Source of the DNA: Rhodospirillales bacterium
GTDB taxonomy: Bacteria; Pseudomonadota; Alphaproteobacteria; Rhodospirillales; Defluviicoccaceae
Assembly (NCBI GenBank): GCA_026125865.1
Contig: JAHCKI010000107.1
Coordinates: 1 to 7,669, forward strand
Length of the DNA: 7,669 bases
Reading direction: 5' to 3'
Position 1 is the first letter of the stretch, and every line of letters starts with the position of its first letter. This document shows, in pieces, positions 4,309-7,669 of this stretch. The position numbers and the translations under genes were made by a program. The notes beneath the pieces are model-generated. The model was not told the origin of the DNA and ran no database searches. It was given only the letters and a program-made list of their open reading frames with translations.

Positions 4309-5985
4309 ATGCGCAAAGCGACGTTGCCGTTTCTCATCCGTTTGTTCCTGTTGGTGGCCGTTACCATCACCGCGCTAACCACGCCCGTACGCGCCGCGAA
4401 AAGCGAACTGGTGATCGGGATCACCCAGTTCCCCTCCACCCTGCATCCCGGTATCGATGCGATGATGGCCAAGAGCTATGTGCTCGGCATGGCGCAGCGG
4501 CCCATCACCGTTTACGACCAAGACTGGAAACTCGTCTGCATGGTGTGCACCAAGTTGCCGATCATCGAAAACGGCAAGGCAGTGCCGGAAACCACGCCCG
4601 ACGGCAAGCAGGGGATCGCCGTTACCGTCACCTTGCTTGCCGAAGCGGTCTGGGGTGACGGCGAGCCGGTCACCACCAAGGACGTGCTGTTCAGTTGGCG
4701 GGTCGGGCGTCACGACAAGAGCGGCGTCGTTCCAAAGGAGTTTTATCGCCGCCTCTACGCCATCGACGTGGTGGACGACAAAACCTTCACCTTGCATTTC
4801 GACAAGCTGACCTTCGACTACAATGACCTCGGTTCCTTCAACCTGTTGCCCGCCCACATCGAGACATCGGCGTTCGCCGAACCCGAGACCTACCGCTTCA
4901 AGACCGCCTACGAGACCGATACCGGCAATCCCGGCCTCTGGCTCGGACCCTATCTCGTGTCGGACGTGGAATCCGGTTCACACCTGGTGCTCACCGCCAA
5001 CCCCCATTGGTGGGGCGCCAAGCCGGCGTTCGATCGTATCATCGTTCGCGTCATCGAGAATACGGCGGCGCTGGAGGCCAATCTGCTGTCCGGAGCCATC
5101 GACATGATTGCCGGCGAGTTGGGACTGACCCTCGACCAGGCCATCGCCATGGAGAGGCGGCATGGCGACCGCTTCGCCATTCAGTACAAATCCGGCCTGG
5201 TCTACGAGCACATCGACCTCAACCTTGACAATCCGGTGCTGGCCGACCGGCGCGTACGCCGCGCCCTCGTGCAAGCTCTCGACCGCGACGCCATCAGCAC
5301 CCAGTTGTTCGCCGGCCGTCAGCCGGTCGCCCATTCGGGTGTCAATCCGCTGGACTGGATCTACGCCGAGGATATTCCGCGCTACGCCCATGATCCGGAA
5401 ACGGCGGTGCGTCTCCTTGACGAGGCCGGTTGGTCAATCCTGCGTGGCGGTATCCGCCACAACGCCGCCGGCGAACCTTTGGTACTAGAGATCATGACCA
5501 CCGCCGGCAACCGCTCGCGGGAGATGGTGCAACAGGTGCTGCAAAGTCAGTGGAAGGATATCGGCATCGACGTCCGCATCCGCAACCAGCCGGCCCGTGT
5601 GTTTTTCGGCCAAACGGTCTCGGAGCGGCGCTTCTCTGCCATGGCCATGTTCGCCTGGATCAGCGCGCCCGAGAGCGTGCCGCGCACGACGCTTCACTCG
5701 GACCACATCCCGACCGTTGACAACAGCTACGCAGGGCAAAACTACACCGGCTACCGCAATCCCGACATGGACGCTTTGATCGACGCCATCGAGGTGGAGT
5801 TGGACCGCGACAAGCGCCGTGAACTTTGGCGCCGTCTTCAGTACCTATACGCCGAAGATCTGCCGGCCATCCCCCTCTATTTCCGCGCCGAGCCCCATAT
5901 CCTTCCGAAATGGCTCACCGGCGTCATCCCCACCGGCCACCAATTCCCGACGACGTTGTGGGTCGAAAATTGGGGTTTTCGCTAA
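4309..5985 (+). CDS. ABC transporter substrate-binding protein, family 5 (peptide/oligopeptide type)
   Basis: A 558-residue periplasmic solute-binding protein of the DppA/OppA family (SBP_bac_5), of usual length. The frame is open further upstream (ATG at 4213), but the ATG at 4309 gives a standard Sec signal peptide: MRK, a hydrophobic core at about 7-24, and cleavage after VRA at residue 29. The preceding 32 codons encode an unremarkable, charged stretch. No lipobox Cys follows the core. Family hallmarks are the N-terminal LVIGITQFPSTLHPGID, the NPHWWGAKPAFDRIIVRVI block, the central DRRVRRALVQALDRDAI and the C-terminal AIPLYFRAEPHILP. A close Cys pair (C77, C80 in VCMVC) is uncommon in the family and could form a disulfide. 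The protein would deliver a peptide or similar solute to an inner-membrane permease, but no permease or ATPase gene is adjacent, so the ligand cannot be inferred. There is no strong ribosome binding site. The stop codon is 2 bp from that of the convergent gene. Confidence 0.93.
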   Translation: MRKATLPFLIRLFLLVAVTITALTTPVRAAKSELVIGITQFPSTLHPGIDAMMAKSYVLGMAQRPITVYDQDWKLVCMVCTKLPIIENGKAVPETTPDGKQGIAVTVTLLAEAVWGDGEPVTTKDVLFSWRVGRHDKSGVVPKEFYRRLYAIDVVDDKTFTLHFDKLTFDYNDLGSFNLLPAHIETSAFAEPETYRFKTAYETDTGNPGLWLGPYLVSDVESGSHLVLTANPHWWGAKPAFDRIIVRVIENTAALEANLLSGAIDMIAGELGLTLDQAIAMERRHGDRFAIQYKSGLVYEHIDLNLDNPVLADRRVRRALVQALDRDAISTQLFAGRQPVAHSGVNPLDWIYAEDIPRYAHDPETAVRLLDEAGWSILRGGIRHNAAGEPLVLEIMTTAGNRSREMVQQVLQSQWKDIGIDVRIRNQPARVFFGQTVSERRFSAMAMFAWISAPESVPRTTLHSDHIPTVDNSYAGQNYTGYRNPDMDALIDAIEVELDRDKRRELWRRLQYLYAEDLPAIPLYFRAEPHILPKWLTGVIPTGHQFPTTLWVENWGFR

Positions 5986-5987
5986 CG

Positions 5988-7379
5988 CTACTGCAACAGG
6001 ACGATGCCGCGGCTGTAGGGCGCCGGCAGGTTTTTGCGGCAATCGGTGCTGGTCAGGTCGATGGATACCGTGCTGCCGTCGCCAAGTTCGATCTCGTTGG
6101 CGATCAGCACCGTGCATGACTGGTCGGGCGTTATCTGCGGGTCCACGTTTAAAAGAGAGGATGAAGTAAATTTGCCGTTGGGGAGATAGATAACGCCTCT
6201 TAGCATTCCCGATGAATCGCTCAACCATTCGACTTTCTTATTGGAATTTCGATCCCGAAAGATAAGAACGCCGGTATAGGGGCCGCTCTTCGGGGCCGTC
6301 GCAGAGAAGGAGGATTCATTTTTTATTTCGATGTCGTCGCTGTTTTCGCTCATGTAGATCATGACCTCGTCGCCGGTCAGTGATCCTCCTTTCTCAACTT
6401 TTAATTTGCCATCTTCGATAATGTACACGCCAGACGACAGCGTAATGTGGGCATTTTCCTTAATCTCAATACCGCCGCAGTAGACTCCCGGAGGGATCGT
6501 TTCCGTGGTTTCCTCAAAGACCGTATCATTAAAGTCGCAACCGAAGTAAGCTGGGGGCTCGATGCTCGTTAAAGGATCGACTTGGCCAATACAGTATTCG
6601 CTGGGTTCTGGGCTTACAATTCCTTTTATTTCCGCTGTACCGCCGATACAAATCCCCGCTGCATTCACTGTTGAGTTCTTCTCGACCTTCAGTGCTTTGG
6701 TTTCCGTTGAATTGATCTGAACGCCACAACCGATAGCCTCGACGCTTACGTCGTCCTTGATTTCCACTGTCGTGTCGTCCGGTTTGAGGGCCAAAATGCA
6801 TGGTGCCCCGGTGCGGCCGGCGATGGCGCTGGCCGCGATATCGACGCTATCCTTACCAAAGACTCCGCCGAAGTAGGTTTCGAGGGCGTTGCCGTTGCTG
6901 GCGGCGAGGCGGGTAACGACACGAACGGCTGCGGCGGGCACCGTTGGACCGGCCGGCACGAACGAATGGGTAGCCTGGTCCCAGCCGCCGATCTCCACAT
7001 CGCTGGGGTTCAGAACCTGGCCGAAAGCGTTGCTCGGCATGTTTTTTTCAACATAGGCCATGGCCGCAGCGCGTGCGGCATCGGCATCGGGTAGGCGCGC
7101 GGCGGCGGCAAGGGCCGCCGCGTCGGCGGCCAACTCCAGGGTTTGTTGCAGCGCCTGCGCACGGGTGTAGTCGATCCCCATGGCGGCGGCGCTGACACCA
7201 ATGGTCAGTGCAACACCGACGAGCGGCATCATTGAGCCCCGATGATTTTGCTGCAATTGTCGCCATTGGTCACCGACCCGCCGAACGGTCTCGCGCAATG
7301 GAAAGTCGGTTGAGAAGAAGCGCCCTGACGACCACTTATTGCGATTTACGCGACCGTTCGACGATGCTTGCGTTCCCAT
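5988..7379 (-). CDS. TadG-like (TadE/TadG family) protein with C-terminal beta-helix-like domain
   Basis: A 463-residue membrane-anchored protein. Residues 1-46 are a polar, basic cytoplasmic extension. NHRGSMMPLVG (45-55) leads into a single TM helix (about 51-70), and MGIDYTRAQALQQTLELAADAAALAAAA then gives the classic TadG N-terminus with an Ala-rich helix, as in Flp/Tad pilus assembly proteins. Residues about 120-190 are an extracytoplasmic domain. From about 194 onward the chain resembles the Tad-associated domain with IPPGVYCGGIEI, ITLSSGVYIIEDG, and GVIYLPNGKFT, whose short beta repeats suggest a right-handed beta-helix. EIK/KVEK motifs recur (VEIKDD 205, KVEKNS 231, AEIKG 249, IEIKEN 304, KVEKGG 327, IEIKNE 350). 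Eight Cys lie at 194-447 (194, 218, 244, 263, 281, 301, 422, 447), an even number that suits disulfides outside the cytoplasm. The start is uncertain: the ATG at 7379 has only a weak GGGA upstream, and a start nearer residue 33-36 would give the more usual short N-terminus. No other tad genes are in the window. Confidence 0.85.
   Translation of the reverse strand: MGTQASSNGRVNRNKWSSGRFFSTDFPLRETVRRVGDQWRQLQQNHRGSMMPLVGVALTIGVSAAAMGIDYTRAQALQQTLELAADAAALAAAARLPDADAARAAAMAYVEKNMPSNAFGQVLNPSDVEIGGWDQATHSFVPAGPTVPAAAVRVVTRLAASNGNALETYFGGVFGKDSVDIAASAIAGRTGAPCILALKPDDTTVEIKDDVSVEAIGCGVQINSTETKALKVEKNSTVNAAGICIGGTAEIKGIVSPEPSEYCIGQVDPLTSIEPPAYFGCDFNDTVFEETTETIPPGVYCGGIEIKENAHITLSSGVYIIEDGKLKVEKGGSLTGDEVMIYMSENSDDIEIKNESSFSATAPKSGPYTGVLIFRDRNSNKKVEWLSDSSGMLRGVIYLPNGKFTSSSLLNVDPQITPDQSCTVLIANEIELGDGSTVSIDLTSTDCRKNLPAPYSRGIVLLQ
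6145..6780. other. low-GC block inside the TadG-like gene
   Basis: Hand counts on 60-base lines give about 43-50% GC here (lines starting 6181, 6361, 6421 and 6661), against about 80% for the line starting 7081 in the same gene, with GC-rich sequence again at 6001-6140. The left edge falls near residue 412 and the right edge near residue 200, so the block covers most of the beta-helix-like domain. The reading frame is unbroken across both edges. Part of the contrast comes from amino-acid content (Ala-rich N-terminus versus Lys/Ile/Asn/Ser-rich domain), but synonymous choices such as ATT and AAT also shift. Confidence 0.7.
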
Positions 7380-7574
7380 TCATTCAGTCCCGATCGTTGC
7401 ATCCTTTTGGAGGATACGGAAGCGCACTCCGACACCGCGCTTAACCGATACATCATCCTCGAAATACACGATATGGTTGTGTTCGCGGGAAATTTTGCCT
7501 GAAAATCGTTTACAAAGCGTTAATCGCTAACACTTCGTTTATGGGTAGGCCTTTGCTCTCGTGTCGTCATCAAC

Positions 7575-7588
7575 TCAGATACATCTGA
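7575..7588. promoter_or_regulatory. TCAGAT-AC-ATCTGA inverted repeat
   Basis: The element has perfect 6-bp arms around a 2-bp centre, about 200 bp upstream of the TadG-like start. It could be an operator for that gene or for a rightward gene beyond the window. Short palindromes of this size also occur by chance, so confidence is low. Confidence 0.25.
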
Positions 7589-7650
7589 ATTGCCGCGCCA
7601 GCTTTGACGTATCTTGATGAACTTACCCCTAAGCCGTAACCGCCCCCTAT

Positions 7651-7669
7651 CATCATTGCGAACCGGCGG
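7651..7669 (+). repeat. partial copy of the palindromic interspersed repeat, cut by the window edge
   Basis: CATCATTGCGAACCGGCGG matches the first 19 bases of the unit at 4079-4097 at 16 of 19 positions, in the same orientation. The remaining part, including the expected GCAATCCA end, would lie beyond base 7669. Confidence 0.55.

Larger units (their letters stand above)
7380..7669. other. gene-free region upstream of the TadG-like gene
   Basis: No convincing gene is seen in these 290 bases. The stretch from about 7440 to 7640 is AT-richer than its surroundings, as expected of a promoter region for the leftward TadG-like gene, but I could not find a well-spaced -35/-10 pair on either strand. 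It contains a 14-bp inverted repeat (7575-7588), a small AGCG-TTAAT-CGCT repeat (7516-7528), a short leftward frame abutting the TadG-like start (7469-7380), and a repeat fragment at the right edge. Confidence 0.5.

Noticed and set aside
4375..4857. Leftward open frame of 160 codons opposite the binding-protein gene
   Set aside because: Antisense shadow of a well-supported family 5 binding protein.
5845..6228. Leftward frame overlapping the ends of the binding-protein and TadG-like genes
   Set aside because: It overlaps the 3' ends of both real genes in a different frame and has no recognisable protein features.
7501..7545. CtrA-type site (TTAA-N7-TTAA) upstream of the TadG-like gene
   Set aside because: Several TTAA and TTAG half-sites are present around 7518-7530, but none has a partner at the required 7-bp spacing.
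1..7669. tRNA, rRNA, CRISPR array, transposase gene or phage gene
   Set aside because: I looked for these on both strands by eye and saw none. The only repeats are the short palindromic units described.

Overview
The window looks like chromosomal DNA of an alphaproteobacterium, possibly a member of Rhodospirillales. The evidence is the high GC content, the codon use, a ubiquinone-type UbiD, an OmpR-like two-component pair, and a TadG-like protein of the kind common in alphaproteobacteria. The taxonomic call is an inference from gene content and style, not from a search.

Layout from left to right. (1) The 3' two-thirds of a ubiD-type decarboxylase gene on the + strand (1-1008), cut by the window edge. 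(2) Convergent with it, and separated by only 15 bp, a two-component operon on the - strand: an OmpR-family response regulator (3170-2427) whose stop codon overlaps by one base the start of a membrane sensor histidine kinase (2427-1024). (3) A compact divergent control region (3171-3365) containing a perfect TGTAACA/TGTTACA element. (4) On the + strand, a secreted protein with four EF-hands (3366-3854), followed by a hairpin terminator. (5) A gene-free stretch of about 450 bp (3855-4308). It holds a 15-bp palindrome, two inverted copies of a short palindromic interspersed repeat, and a TetR-style inverted repeat just before the next gene. (6) A family 5 (oligopeptide/dipeptide-type) ABC transporter substrate-binding protein (4309-5985) with no permease or ATPase gene beside it. 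(7) A convergent TadG-like protein on the - strand (7379-5988) whose stop codon lies 2 bp from that of the binding protein. Its C-terminal part reads as a beta-helix-like domain and is encoded by a block of clearly lower GC. (8) An AT-richer upstream region (7380-7669) that ends inside another copy of the interspersed repeat.

The best candidate for a functional system is the divergent module of EF-hand protein, response regulator and histidine kinase. The shared element between the two transcription units is both an inverted repeat and a 10-bp-period direct repeat of TGTWACA, a layout that suits an OmpR-family dimer. A plausible but untested reading is a cation-responsive (perhaps Ca2+) regulatory circuit in which the EF-hand protein is a periplasmic target or accessory sensor. 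The other genes (ubiD, binding protein, TadG-like) look individually ordinary and show no functional link to this module or to each other. The mosaic composition inside the TadG-like gene is the second most interesting signal.
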